Shown here piece by piece: positions 15,761 to 24,820 of a stretch of DNA of 64,000 nt. The stretch spans positions 62,001-126,000 of the forward strand of contig NZ_JACWFH010000006.1 of the NCBI RefSeq assembly GCF_019749255.1. The letters run 5' to 3'. This DNA comes from Mesobacillus maritimus. Its GTDB lineage: Bacteria; Bacillota; Bacilli; Bacillales; Cytobacillaceae. The notes beneath the pieces were generated by a model. That model searched no databases. It was not told where the DNA came from and was given only the letters and a program-made list of their open reading frames with translations. The translations under genes were made by a program, and so were the position numbers. Positions within the stretch are counted from its first letter, which is position 1. The number at the start of each line of letters is the position of its first letter.

Positions 15761-17187
15761 ACCTGAACCTTTACAATCATTTTTTAGCAAAGGGAACACT
15801 GACCCGTGATGAAGTAAAAAGCTTTTTTCGTCATTATGCGGATATTGAATTTATTCCAATTGAAGAGGATAAGAATGTACAAGCCTTTTACTGCAAAGGG
15901 ATGCTGGATTCAACCCAACTAAATGAGTATTACAACCGAATCCTTCTCAGCCTTAGTCAGAAGGAACCACGTAATCATTCCGAAGTACTTCCACCCGTTC
16001 AGCATATAAAAAATATGAAGGAAATCGTGAACCAAGTGTTTTCAGGTTCACTGATTGTGTTTCGGGAAGGTACTCCTTTTTTCTATGTGTTTGATATTAG
16101 CAAGGTACCACAACGAAACCCACAAGAATCAACAACAGAAGTTTCGATAAAAGGACCGAAAGATAGTTTCACCGAAGAGATGTATGTAAACATTTCCTTG
16201 ATTCGAAAACGAATGAAGACGGAACAGCTTTATTGCGAGTCTTTTACCTTAGGTTCACTAAGTCAAACCAAGGTCTCTCTTCTGTATTTACATGATAAAG
16301 CCAACAAGGAAATCATTGATGAAGTAAGGAAACGCCTTGATGATTTTCAAGGCGAAAATATTGTTAGCAGTGGGCAATTAGAACAATGGCTTTCAGACCG
16401 CTCCTTTTCCTTGTTTCCGTTATTCGATTATGTGACGCGATCTGATTATGTCATCGAATCAATGTTGCGCGGAAGATTTATTTTAATTGTGAATGGCTCT
16501 CCCTCTGTGTTAATTGGGCCAATCAATGTGTTTGAGTTAATTAAATCACCTGAGGATGTTCATTTCCCTTACTACTTTGTTCTGTTTGGACGGTCCATTC
16601 GAATTGTTGGCTTAGTGGTGGCCATTTTCCTTCCGGGGTTTTGGGTATCACTCGCATCTGTGAATATCGATCAACTCCCATTCGCCTTACTCGCCACTGT
16701 CGTTGTTTCGCGCGAAGGACTGCCGTTACCAATTGGACTAGAAGCGATTTTTATTCTTGGGTTATTTGAGTTGCTACGGGAAGCAGGCGTTCGAATGCCG
16801 ACCGTGGTAGGCCAAACTGTGTCCATCGTCGGAGGTATCATTATTGGGGATGCGGCAATCAGAGCTGGACTTGCTTCCCCCACGATGATTGTCGTCATTG
16901 CGTTAACGGCGGTTGCAAGCTATACGCTTGTCAATCAATCCTTGGTTGGAACGGTCAGCATCCTACGCCTTTTCACCTTAATCCTGTCGATTTTTTTAGG
17001 TGTATACGGACTTTTTGTATGCTTCTTTAGCATTCTCATTTATCTTTCAAATTTACAGTCCTTTAAAGTGGCCTATCTTGAACCTATTGCTTCATTAACA
17101 TTCAAGGAATATTTAGCGGCCTTATTTGTAAACCCCTTTGATCGAAAAAAATTCGGGATTTCATTCATTCAGAAGCGGAGAAAATAG
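15757..17187 (+). CDS. Spore germination protein, GerA (GerAA) family
   Basis: A 476-aa A-subunit of a GerA-type germinant receptor. The soluble N-terminal part (about 1-265) is followed by about five membrane helices from residue 275 on. Conserved features are PFFYVFDIS, RSDYVIESMLRGRFILIVNGSPSVLIGP and LPIGLEAIFILGLFELLREAGVRMP. The C-terminal tail FNPFDRKKF-like sequence is typical. Recent work assigns ion-channel activity to A-subunits in this family. It overlaps the B-subunit gene by four bases and ends one base before the lipoprotein gene, so the three subunits are surely cotranslated. Confidence 0.94.
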   Translation: MNLNLYNHFLAKGTLTRDEVKSFFRHYADIEFIPIEEDKNVQAFYCKGMLDSTQLNEYYNRILLSLSQKEPRNHSEVLPPVQHIKNMKEIVNQVFSGSLIVFREGTPFFYVFDISKVPQRNPQESTTEVSIKGPKDSFTEEMYVNISLIRKRMKTEQLYCESFTLGSLSQTKVSLLYLHDKANKEIIDEVRKRLDDFQGENIVSSGQLEQWLSDRSFSLFPLFDYVTRSDYVIESMLRGRFILIVNGSPSVLIGPINVFELIKSPEDVHFPYYFVLFGRSIRIVGLVVAIFLPGFWVSLASVNIDQLPFALLATVVVSREGLPLPIGLEAIFILGLFELLREAGVRMPTVVGQTVSIVGGIIIGDAAIRAGLASPTMIVVIALTAVASYTLVNQSLVGTVSILRLFTLILSIFLGVYGLFVCFFSILIYLSNLQSFKVAYLEPIASLTFKEYLAALFVNPFDRKKFGISFIQKRRK

Positions 17188-17188
17188 C

Positions 17189-18355
17189 ATGAAACGAACA
17201 AAGATTATAGGTTTGATCACCTTTTTTCTTATAACTGCTACGGCTTGCAACCATGACATCGGCGAAATTGAAAACCAAAATTTTGCTACTGCCATTGGAG
17301 TCGATTATCGAGATGGGGAATATTTTGTTTATATTCAATTGCTTGGTTTAAGTTCTGTGGCCAAAAGTGAAGGTGGGGATAAAGCGCCACCAGTTGTTTA
17401 TATTTCCGAGACAAGCGGGAAAACATTTATTGATGCGTTTTTCAAAGCGTATCAAAGCGCACAAGAACGCATCCTTTGGGCACATGTTACCGCAATTGTG
17501 TTAAATGAATCTGTGCTAGAAAAAGGAATGGGGAGTGTCTTTGATGGCTTGACTCGGTATTATGAGTTTCGGCCAACTCCATGGATATTCGCAACGAAAA
17601 GTCCGATGGTCGATATTTTATCTACCGAAGGATTTTTCAATCAAAGCTCGTTGGATACGATTCTACATAGTCCCGAAAGTTCCTATGAGCAAAGCTCGAC
17701 CCTTAAACCGATAAAATTAAACCAGTTTGCTCGGGAGTTCTTTGACCCAGGACGCACCACTTATATCCCTTCGCTCTCGATAAATGATACACAATGGAAG
17801 AAGAATACCAAGAATGAAGGAACATTAACGATTGATGGAGCCTATTTTTTAGCGAATCAAAAATACAAAGGTTATTTTCCGTATGATCAATTAAAAGGGA
17901 TGCGTTGGATTACGCCAGAAACCATTCGTGCGTCTATCCTCCTGCCAACCGAGAAAGACCCTGAATTTATCACGGTGCTTGAAGACCAAATCGTAAAGAT
18001 TTCACCTGAGAAACAGAACGGAAATTTTCGTTTTAACCTCCTCTACCTTGCCAATGGGATTGTAAGTAATCGAATGAAAAACAACACCATTCAGGTGGAT
18101 GCTATGGAGGAGTACGTTCAAAAAGGGATTATCTCTGAAGTGAGGCAATTATATCAATTAGGGGTAGAACATCAAATTGATTTTCTAAACCTAGAACACC
18201 AGCTTTACAGGAAACACCACCATGATTGGAAGAAACTCAAAAATAGCGATTCCCTTCTTCGCGAAGACAGTATTAAATCCATTGAAGCGCATATCACACT
18301 CGAACATTCGGGTTCTTTTAAAAACCGAAAAATCCAGATAAAAGAAGAAGGATGA
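17189..18355 (+). CDS. Ger(x)C-family spore germination lipoprotein
   Basis: A 388-aa C-subunit of the germinant receptor. The signal peptide ends at a lipobox with Cys20 (ITATAC), so it should be lipid-anchored on the outer face of the inner spore membrane. The GEIENQNFATAIGVDY opening of the mature part and the ERILWAHVTAIVLNE segment are Ger(x)C hallmarks. ATG 17189 has GCGGAG upstream; the in-frame upstream extension overlaps the A-subunit gene and lacks a signal peptide. Confidence 0.93.
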   Translation: MKRTKIIGLITFFLITATACNHDIGEIENQNFATAIGVDYRDGEYFVYIQLLGLSSVAKSEGGDKAPPVVYISETSGKTFIDAFFKAYQSAQERILWAHVTAIVLNESVLEKGMGSVFDGLTRYYEFRPTPWIFATKSPMVDILSTEGFFNQSSLDTILHSPESSYEQSSTLKPIKLNQFAREFFDPGRTTYIPSLSINDTQWKKNTKNEGTLTIDGAYFLANQKYKGYFPYDQLKGMRWITPETIRASILLPTEKDPEFITVLEDQIVKISPEKQNGNFRFNLLYLANGIVSNRMKNNTIQVDAMEEYVQKGIISEVRQLYQLGVEHQIDFLNLEHQLYRKHHHDWKKLKNSDSLLREDSIKSIEAHITLEHSGSFKNRKIQIKEEG

Positions 18356-18380
18356 TTACCTAATATGTAGGAACCGAAAA

Positions 18381-18406
18381 AAACTCACCGTAAGATTGGT
18401 GAGTTT
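18381..18406 (-). terminator. Terminator between the ger operon and the DUF418 gene
   Basis: AAACTCACC / GGTGAGTTT, a perfect 9-bp stem with a run of seven T on the minus strand. It mainly serves the DUF418 gene but may act on both strands. Confidence 0.8.
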
Positions 18407-18472
18407 ACTTCATCCTTTAAACCTCATTCACTTCTGGTCTGCACTTGTTCGAACTTACGGCAGCCTGGTAAT

Positions 18473-19717
18473 TTACATCGGCGTATGATGGTTCTGATGA
18501 ATGGTCACTTTGTTTGCTTTTTTTAAAGGTTGAAACTTCAAATAAGTAAACGATCGCCAGAGCCATTCAAACGGACCGAAACGGTAATATTCTAGCCAGA
18601 AAGTGCTAAATCCCATTTGCAAAGCAAAAATAATGAAACAGAGAATCGTTCCTGTTAATAAACTAGTTTCCCCATAAAAACCAAAGCCAACAAAGATAAT
18701 CGTTGAAACAATGGTTTGCATTAAGTAATTGGTTAACGCCATCTGCCCAGCAGAACCAAGCGGGCGTAACCTTTTTTGCCAAGTTTCTTTTCGTAGCATT
18801 AATGTCAATGTACTGATATACAAGAAACATAGTGAGGTACCTGTTAAACTCTTAAACAATTGAATCGCATAGAGTTGTTTAACACCGAGATCAAGAATAT
18901 CCAATTTCAATAACGCGAGAATCACCACTAGCGGCAGGCTAATCAAAAACGTAATCCATCTAAACTTTTTAAAGAAAGCCAGATGGTTGCTTACGTGATG
19001 AAACAGCCCTGCTTTTCCAGCTGCTAACCCAAAGAGAAACATTGCAAATACTGGGATGGACGCTGGGATTAGATTCGCCGCAACGAACCCTACCTCCGTT
19101 CCTAAACGATAGGAGACCCATTCAACATATCCCGCTTGAGTATAAATCCCCATATACTCCGCTAAATCTCTTGCGAATCCTTGCGCATTTGCTGCTTCCA
19201 TCTCAAGTAAAATCTCACTAGGAATCAATACATTGAGCAAAAACAACAAATTCAGTACAACCAACAAACTAACCGCCCAGATCAGCATGGTTTTGATCTT
19301 TCGTTTATAAAAGAATAATAGAAACACCCCAGCTACCGCGTAAGTGTGCAAGATATCACCGAACCAAAGTGCGACAACGTGCACCGCACCAAACAAAAAC
19401 AAAGCAAGGATCCTTCGAAGGTAAAGTGCTTTTACACCGTGGCCTTTTTCTTCCGCACGACTCATAAAAATAAAAAAGCCAAGTCCAAATAAAAATGAAA
19501 AAATCGTAAAAAACTTCATCTCAACAAACAATGAAAAAAACACATCAATCCAGTAATCAACCCCTGTATATTCCACTTCCTGCCCATAAAAAGAACTCAT
19601 AAATACCGGAGAATGGAACGCAGGCATATTCACCAAGAAAATTCCGAACAAGGCGAAACCACGAATGATGTCAATGGTTAGGATTCGATTTTTCCCTGTA
19701 ATTGGCGAATTGTTCAT
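18473..19717 (-). CDS. DUF418-domain membrane protein (YeiB/YxaH-like)
   Basis: A 414-aa protein with about ten membrane helices. The opening ILTIDIIRGFALFGIFLVNMP and the C-terminal TNYLMQTIVSTIIF...FGPFEWLWRSFTY are signatures of the DUF418 family (YeiB in E. coli, YxaH/YrkO in B. subtilis). The fold is related to acyltransferase-like membrane proteins, but no reaction is established. It has no partner gene; the small gene on the same strand upstream has its own terminator. Confidence 0.88.
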   Translation of the reverse strand: MNNSPITGKNRILTIDIIRGFALFGIFLVNMPAFHSPVFMSSFYGQEVEYTGVDYWIDVFFSLFVEMKFFTIFSFLFGLGFFIFMSRAEEKGHGVKALYLRRILALFLFGAVHVVALWFGDILHTYAVAGVFLLFFYKRKIKTMLIWAVSLLVVLNLLFLLNVLIPSEILLEMEAANAQGFARDLAEYMGIYTQAGYVEWVSYRLGTEVGFVAANLIPASIPVFAMFLFGLAAGKAGLFHHVSNHLAFFKKFRWITFLISLPLVVILALLKLDILDLGVKQLYAIQLFKSLTGTSLCFLYISTLTLMLRKETWQKRLRPLGSAGQMALTNYLMQTIVSTIIFVGFGFYGETSLLTGTILCFIIFALQMGFSTFWLEYYRFGPFEWLWRSFTYLKFQPLKKANKVTIHQNHHTPM

Positions 19718-19810
19718 AACACCTCTCCCTTCACATCTATATGGGAAATATTAGCACCTTCTATTATACACATGTGCGTAAAAGGTATCTCTACTTTTTT
19801 TCAATCCATA

Positions 19811-19837
19811 AAAAATAAGCTTCCTACTTTAGGAAGC
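19811..19837 (-). terminator. Terminator overlapping the end of the 57-aa gene
   Basis: GCTTCCT / AGGAAGC with a 5-nt loop, followed on the minus strand by TTATTTTTTA. The stem contains the stop codon of the small gene. Confidence 0.75.
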
Positions 19838-19997
19838 CTATCTGTGCCTGGTTCTCAGTCTCAACCAACCTTCCATACTTATAGCCTTCAATCAGCACAT
19901 GTTGTTCATGCTCAGTCAGAGGGCGATTCCATTTTTGTTCCAAATAATAAATCACTTCATTATAAAAAATCTGGTTATAATCAAACGGTCTCTTCAT
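19824..19997 (-). CDS. Small conserved-looking protein, 57 aa
   Basis: A 57-aa reading frame starting at ATG 19997, with AAAGGAG eight bases upstream and an immediate terminator at its stop. The protein begins MKRPFDYNQIFYNEVIYYLE and continues with RPLTEHEQHVLIEGYKYGR. It is soluble, helical and mixed in charge, and looks like a real protein rather than chance. I do not recognise the family. It is too short for many automatic gene calls. Neighbours (DUF418 protein, siderophore receptor) give no hint of function. Confidence 0.7.
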   Translation of the reverse strand: MKRPFDYNQIFYNEVIYYLEQKWNRPLTEHEQHVLIEGYKYGRLVETENQAQIGFLK

Positions 19998-20068
19998 GAC
20001 AATCTCCTTTAATAATCGTATTATTCCTATTCTTTCCAGACTTTTTCATGAATAACGCCTTTTTAATA

Positions 20069-20107
20069 GAAAAAGTTGGCTCCTCCACCATAGGAACCAA
20101 CTTTTTT
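20069..20107 (-). terminator. Terminator of yclQ
   Basis: AAAGTTGGCTCC / GGAACCAACTTT, a 12-bp stem with one mismatch, has T runs on both sides. It lies 57 bases past the yclQ stop and can act on both strands. Confidence 0.85.
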
Positions 20108-20163
20108 ATTTATGATTATAATAGGGAAACCAAGGGGGTAAGATTTCTCTACTCAATCACCCA

Positions 20164-21201
20164 TTATTTTAATTCTGCTAAAATTTCTTCTATCTTAGCA
20201 AGTTCGGATTGCAATCCGCCGCCTCCAAGGTACCAAAGTGGACCATCCAAGTAGACGATGCGGTTATTTTTATAAGCAGTTGTTTTCTTAATGATGTCGT
20301 TTTCCATGTCTTTTTCGATATTAGACTCTCCACCAATAGCAGCAGTACGGTCAATCACCAACAATACTTCTGGATCGAATTCTAAGATGGCTTCAAACCC
20401 GAAATTGGATCCATGGGAAGAGGCTTCGATATTATCCGTCACTGGTTTAAAGCCATAGATATCATAGATATAACCAAAGCGAGAGTTTTCTGCGAAACCA
20501 GATAGGTTTCCTTCGTTATACATTGTCACTAGTGAATTCTCAAAACCACCGGTGAGCTGATTGATTTCTTCTAGTGCTGTATCATAGTTTGCTAAGTATT
20601 CTTCTGCCTCTTTTTCTTTGCCAAACATTTTCGCCGCTGTATTGACTGAAGCTTCGAATGTACTCCAGTAATCGTCTTGTTGTGTTCCGACGAACAAGAC
20701 AGGAGCGATTTCGTTTAACTCATCATAGAAGGCAGATTGACGACCAGAGATGAAAATAACATCTGGATCTAATTCAGCGATATCTTCAAGCAATGGACCT
20801 TTCAATGTTCCAACGCTAGCATATTCATCGCTATTAAAGCTTTCAAGATGTGCTGGTAAACTTGAGTCTTTGGCAACTCCTACTACGCCTTCAACACCTA
20901 GTGCATCTAATGTATCTAAAAATCCATAATCGAACACGACAAGTTTTTCTGGCATCGAGTCGAATGTAACATCCTCAAATTGAATCGTCGTCCCCTTTTC
21001 TTGATTCTCAGTTGAAGCAACTGTTGGCGAAATGGTCATTGGATAAGCCGGTGCTTCACTCGCTTTTTCCGTTTCAGCTTCTGCTGATTTCGTTTCAGTT
21101 GCATTGGTTTCCTCTTTTGTGGAAGCTTCCTCGTCTGTTCCACAACCTGCTAGCATCAATGATAAAGCTAAGAATGCACTTGCGACTTTCCATTTTTTCA
21201 T
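20164..21201 (-). CDS. yclQ: Petrobactin-type siderophore-binding lipoprotein (YclQ-like)
   Basis: A 345-aa substrate-binding protein. The signal peptide ends at LMLAGC with Cys20 for lipid attachment, followed by a 40-residue acidic Glu/Thr/Ala-rich linker. The binding domain matches B. subtilis YclQ: VVFDYGFLDTLDALG, SVGTLK, LDPDVIFISGRQS, FGYIYDIYGF and the C-terminal WYLGGGGLQSE. YclQ binds petrobactin and precursors such as 3,4-dihydroxybenzoate complexes. It delivers Fe-siderophore to the YclNOP importer. The gene is separated from yclP by a terminator and has its own Fur-boxed promoter, which would allow a higher level of the binding protein. Confidence 0.9.
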   Translation of the reverse strand: MKKWKVASAFLALSLMLAGCGTDEEASTKEETNATETKSAEAETEKASEAPAYPMTISPTVASTENQEKGTTIQFEDVTFDSMPEKLVVFDYGFLDTLDALGVEGVVGVAKDSSLPAHLESFNSDEYASVGTLKGPLLEDIAELDPDVIFISGRQSAFYDELNEIAPVLFVGTQQDDYWSTFEASVNTAAKMFGKEKEAEEYLANYDTALEEINQLTGGFENSLVTMYNEGNLSGFAENSRFGYIYDIYGFKPVTDNIEASSHGSNFGFEAILEFDPEVLLVIDRTAAIGGESNIEKDMENDIIKKTTAYKNNRIVYLDGPLWYLGGGGLQSELAKIEEILAELK

Positions 21202-21261
21202 GTGTTTCCCTCTCCTTTAAACCCTACTGTTTTATTTTTCTTTCTGCACCTTTAATGGGAA

Positions 21262-21320
21262 TGATAATCATTATCACTGATAACCATTCTCATTATAGGG
21301 TAAGAAAATTTTTCCGTCAA
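21262..21320 (-). promoter_or_regulatory. Fur-regulated promoter of yclQ
   Basis: On the minus strand, TTGACG (21315-21320), 17 bases, TATAAT (21292-21297). A weaker Fur box (21278-21292, two mismatches) and a perfect 7-1-7 box TGATAATCATTATCA (21262-21276) follow directly. They cover the start site, so iron repression is expected. Confidence 0.85.
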
Positions 21321-21356
21321 CACCTTTTATAAAATAATTTGTAATCTTCAAAAAAA

Positions 21357-21401
21357 TAGCCTAGAGAATACAAAGTGTTCTACTTCGTTTCCTCTAGGCT
21401 A
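21357..21401 (-). terminator. Terminator after yclP
   Basis: TAGCCTAGAG / CTCTAGGCTA, a perfect 10-bp stem with a 25-nt loop, is followed by TTTTTTT on the minus strand. It separates yclNOP from yclQ. Confidence 0.75.
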
Positions 21402-21417
21402 AGACTTTCGGTATGGA

Positions 21418-22197
21418 TCAGTTCGCTACGTCTGAACGAGAATTAAAATATACACAGAGGCGGCAACCATCTTGGTCCTGTACGTTTATATCCATTTCAT
21501 AGATTTCTCGTAAGGAATCCGAGCGGATGACTTCATGTGTCGGTCCGTTTTTCACCAGTTTTCCATCTTTCAATGCGACAATTCGGTCGGAATAGAAGGA
21601 TGCAAAATTAATATCATGCAATACAATTACAACCGTTTTGCCTAATTCGTCGACAAGCTGACGCAAAATTTTCATGATTTGCACGGAATGCTTCATATCT
21701 AAATTGTTTAATGGCTCATCTAACAAAATGTATTCTGTATCTTGCGCAATCACCATCGCAATAAACGCCCGCTGTTTTTGCCCACCAGAAAGCTCATCTA
21801 AAAATTTATCCTGCATTTGTGTTAGATTCATATACTCTAGTGCCTGATTGACAAATTGAAAATCTTCTTGGGTAAGGCGTCCCTTTGAGTAAGGATAGCG
21901 GCCAAAGGAAACGAGTTCACGCACTGTTAACCGAACATTCAAGTGATTAGACTGTTTTAAAATCGAAACACGTTTCGCAAACTCATTCGATTTCCACTTT
22001 TTCACATCATTTCTGTCCAGTAACACTTCCCCAGTGTCTGCCTCTAACAACCGACTCACCATTGAAAGAAGCGTAGACTTTCCGGCTCCATTCGGCCCGA
22101 TAAACGACGTAATCGTTTTCGGTTCAATTGTAACCGATACATCTTCCACAACAGGCTTACTCCCAAATCGTTTCGTTAATCCTTTGATTTCAATCAT
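21418..22197 (-). CDS. yclP: Siderophore ABC importer ATPase (YclP-like)
   Basis: A 259-aa FecE-type ATPase. Walker A GPNGAGKST, signature LSGGQKQR, Walker B YILLDEP and H-loop VVLHDIN are present. Downstream of the core is the IYEMDINVQ segment typical of YclP-like proteins. It overlaps yclO by ATGA. It powers ferri-petrobactin import through YclN/YclO. The order N-O-P-Q equals that of B. subtilis, which supports the assignment beyond simple family membership. Confidence 0.9.
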   Translation of the reverse strand: MIEIKGLTKRFGSKPVVEDVSVTIEPKTITSFIGPNGAGKSTLLSMVSRLLEADTGEVLLDRNDVKKWKSNEFAKRVSILKQSNHLNVRLTVRELVSFGRYPYSKGRLTQEDFQFVNQALEYMNLTQMQDKFLDELSGGQKQRAFIAMVIAQDTEYILLDEPLNNLDMKHSVQIMKILRQLVDELGKTVVIVLHDINFASFYSDRIVALKDGKLVKNGPTHEVIRSDSLREIYEMDINVQDQDGCRLCVYFNSRSDVAN

Positions 22198-23150
22198 CCT
22201 GCTGCCCTACTTTCTTTTAGTAATAAGTAAATAAAGTACAAGCCCCCGATGAAGTTAATGATAACACTTAGTGTTGTCCGTAACTCAAAGATATGCTCAA
22301 CAAGAAACTGGCCTCCGACTAAAGCAATGATGCTAATCAAACTACTACAGAGAATTAACAATGAGTGCTTATGGGTATTAAGATACTGATAAGCAAGATT
22401 GGCGACAATTAAACCTAGGAACGTTATTGGCCCCACGAGAGCAGTTGAAGTCGCAATCAAAACAGATGATAAAATCAAAATATTCATAACCATTCGGTCA
22501 TAATTGATGCCTAGATTCATCGCATTTTCCCGACCGAGTGACATAACATCTAACTGATTGATGATGAAATACCCATAAACAAACGCAATCAGCAAAATGG
22601 CCATCGCAATATACAGCAAATCTGCTTTTACATTAATGAAGCTCGCAAATAAGAGAGTTTGCAAACTCAAATATTCGGTAGGACTGATTAAGACTTGTAA
22701 AAACGTAACAAAACTTCCTAGGAGCGTGCCTAATATCAGTCCAACGATTAACAAAAAGTAAATCGGGTGCTTATCGGCGCGGAATAACAACCGATATAAG
22801 AGAAGCGCAAAGAGAATCATCGCCCCAATTGCTAACCCAAAATTTAAATATTTATTGAGAACCCAAACAGACATCGAACCTGCAAAAAAGAAGATGAACG
22901 TTTGGACCACTTCATACATCGAGTCAATCCCCATGACCGAAGGCGTTAAAATTCGGTTATGAGTAATGGTCTGAAATACTACAGTTGAATAGGCAATTGC
23001 AGTCCCAGTAACGACCATTGCACCAATTCGGACCAACCGTTTTGGAAATGCGTAGTCAAATCCACCTTTTATATCATAGAACGCATAGAATAGAATACTA
23101 ATTACGGCCAGCACCACTAACAAAATCAACTTTGTTCGGTTACTTCGCAT
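22194..23150 (-). CDS. yclO: Siderophore ABC importer permease (YclO-like)
   Basis: A 318-aa FecCD/BtuC-type permease with nine or ten helices. GPITFLGLIVANLAYQYLNTHKH is the cytoplasmic coupling-helix region of this family. It starts inside the end of yclN (11-base overlap), so the two permease subunits should be made in equal amounts and form a heterodimer. The B. subtilis ortholog YclO is part of the petrobactin importer. Confidence 0.9.
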   Translation of the reverse strand: MRSNRTKLILLVVLAVISILFYAFYDIKGGFDYAFPKRLVRIGAMVVTGTAIAYSTVVFQTITHNRILTPSVMGIDSMYEVVQTFIFFFAGSMSVWVLNKYLNFGLAIGAMILFALLLYRLLFRADKHPIYFLLIVGLILGTLLGSFVTFLQVLISPTEYLSLQTLLFASFINVKADLLYIAMAILLIAFVYGYFIINQLDVMSLGRENAMNLGINYDRMVMNILILSSVLIATSTALVGPITFLGLIVANLAYQYLNTHKHSLLILCSSLISIIALVGGQFLVEHIFELRTTLSVIINFIGGLYFIYLLLKESRAAG

Positions 23151-24093
23151 ATGCTTTCCCCCTAAATAACAAAATTAAGAAGATAGCACTACCAATCACC
23201 GCGACCGTAATGTTGACTGGAATTTCATAAGGGTGAATCAAAATGCGTCCAATAATATCGCAGATTAATAGAAACACCACACCTAAAAGCGCAGTATGCG
23301 GGATGATTTTACGTAAATTGTCACCCAAATAGATGGAAACAATATTCGGAACAATCAACCCTAGAAACGGAATAATCCCGACTGTTAAAACAACGGTTGT
23401 TGAAATAATTGATACGAGAACAAGACCGATGTTGAGGACAAGTTTATAACTTAATCCTAAGTTTTTTGTGAAATCCTCCCCCATGCCAGCGACGGTAAAT
23501 TTATTGGCATACAAATAAGCGAGAATCACGACTGGAATACTTATGTACAAGAGTTCATATCGACCAGACATAATCAAGGTGAAGCTTCCCATTAACCAAG
23601 CAGAAATATTTTGAATCAAATCGGCTTCATACGCAAAAAACGTCGTAATCGAAGATAAAATATTTCCGTACATGATTCCAATTAACGGAACGAAAATCAC
23701 ATCTCGAAACTTAATCCGGTCAAGGATTTGCATAAATACGAAAGTCCCTAGTAACGCAAATGCGAAGCTGAAAACAATTTGCTGCATATAGGTGACGTTT
23801 GTAAAAAACAACATCGAAATTAAGATTCCTAGTTTCGCAGCATCCAGCGTCCCCGTCGTCGTCGGTGAAGCAAATTTGTTTCGACTTAAAGATTGCATAA
23901 TTAAACCGGCAATACTCATTCCGGCCCCAGCCAAAATAATCGCCAATAAGCGCGGCAAGCGGCTGATCAAGAAAATTTGTGTCTTATCCGACTCCCAATC
24001 GAACAAGTCTGTTATTCCAATATCAATCGCACCGATAAATAAAGATACAAAAGATAGGACGATAGCAGCAACAGTTAGCATCCAAAGTTTCAT
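23140..24093 (-). CDS. yclN: Siderophore ABC importer permease (YclN-like)
   Basis: A 317-aa FecCD-type permease. SRLPRLLAIILAGAGMSIAGLIMQ at the N-terminal side and VGIIPFLGLIVPNIVSIYLGDN (coupling region) are family hallmarks. ATG 24093 lies six bases after AGAGG; the ATG at 24099 abuts that ribosome binding site directly and is less likely. It is the first gene of the yclNOP unit, under a perfect Fur box. Confidence 0.9.
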   Translation of the reverse strand: MKLWMLTVAAIVLSFVSLFIGAIDIGITDLFDWESDKTQIFLISRLPRLLAIILAGAGMSIAGLIMQSLSRNKFASPTTTGTLDAAKLGILISMLFFTNVTYMQQIVFSFAFALLGTFVFMQILDRIKFRDVIFVPLIGIMYGNILSSITTFFAYEADLIQNISAWLMGSFTLIMSGRYELLYISIPVVILAYLYANKFTVAGMGEDFTKNLGLSYKLVLNIGLVLVSIISTTVVLTVGIIPFLGLIVPNIVSIYLGDNLRKIIPHTALLGVVFLLICDIIGRILIHPYEIPVNITVAVIGSAIFLILLFRGKAYAK

Positions 24094-24130
24094 ACTCATC
24101 CTCTTAACATCTGTTAGTTTCTCGGTTAAC

Positions 24131-24191
24131 TGATAATGATTATCATTCTAAGTGCAATTTCATTATATAAAACCAATTCTGAAAAAAGCAA
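24131..24191 (-). promoter_or_regulatory. Fur-regulated promoter of yclNOP
   Basis: A perfect 7-1-7 Fur box TGATAATGATTATCA at 24131-24145 lies just downstream of TATAAT (24162-24167, minus strand). A TTGCTT -35 stands 18 bases further up. Iron repression is expected. Confidence 0.85.
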
Positions 24192-24325
24192 GCACTATTT
24201 TTAAATTTTCCCTCAATGAGTCTAAAAATTCCGATTATGACTTATGTAAATGCACTAGTTTCGTTTCATGTTTTTAGGTTATTTACCCTAAATTTGTTTA
24301 TGAAAAGAATGTTGATGATTACAAT

Positions 24326-24359
24326 AAGACGCTTGGATTCATTTCAATCCAAGCGTCTT
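24326..24359 (-). terminator. Terminator of the SnoaL-like gene
   Basis: AAGACGCTTGGATT / AATCCAAGCGTCTT, a perfect 14-bp stem with a 6-nt loop; the T tract is short on both strands. Confidence 0.7.
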
Positions 24360-24385
24360 TCCCTAAGTCTTTCAATCTATGTAAT

Positions 24386-24820
24386 TTAAAACGTTTGATG
24401 GCTATTTTTCGGTAAAGCCCCTAGTTCAAACAAAATTGCGGCATCGCTATTCTCACACCAAAGTTCCCTCACCTTTCCGTTCTCAATGGTAAAAATCATG
24501 ATGCCTGTTTCCTTTACTCGTTGGTCTTCAGCCTGAATATTGAACCAGCCACCTTTATACGTCATCCACCCGGTATAACGAACCACTAACTTCGTATCCT
24601 GTTCAATCAAGTCGTCCAGAACCCATTCATCGTTGTGGAATACACGACGAAACCACTGCATAAATGCTTTCATCTGTTCCCTGGAACTGTCTCCATTTCT
24701 TCCATGATAAACAAAGTCATCCGAAGTTAGCTCATCTAAAATGTCTAGATTGCCTTTAGTAAAATATTCGTTAAACCATTTCTCCGCAATCATCCTTTTT
24801 TCTTTACTGATCACTATCAT
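24386..24820 (-). CDS. SnoaL-like/NTF2-fold protein
   Basis: A 144-aa protein of the SnoaL-like (ester cyclase/NTF2) superfamily. A helical N-terminus (AEKWFNEYFTKGNLDILDELTSDDFVYHG) is followed by a cone-shaped sheet segment (RYTGWMTYKGGWFNIQ, GIMIFTIENGKVRELWCENS). Many such proteins are of unknown function in Bacillus; the family alone does not set a reaction. Monocistronic. Confidence 0.75.
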   Translation of the reverse strand: MIVISKEKRMIAEKWFNEYFTKGNLDILDELTSDDFVYHGRNGDSSREQMKAFMQWFRRVFHNDEWVLDDLIEQDTKLVVRYTGWMTYKGGWFNIQAEDQRVKETGIMIFTIENGKVRELWCENSDAAILFELGALPKNSHQTF

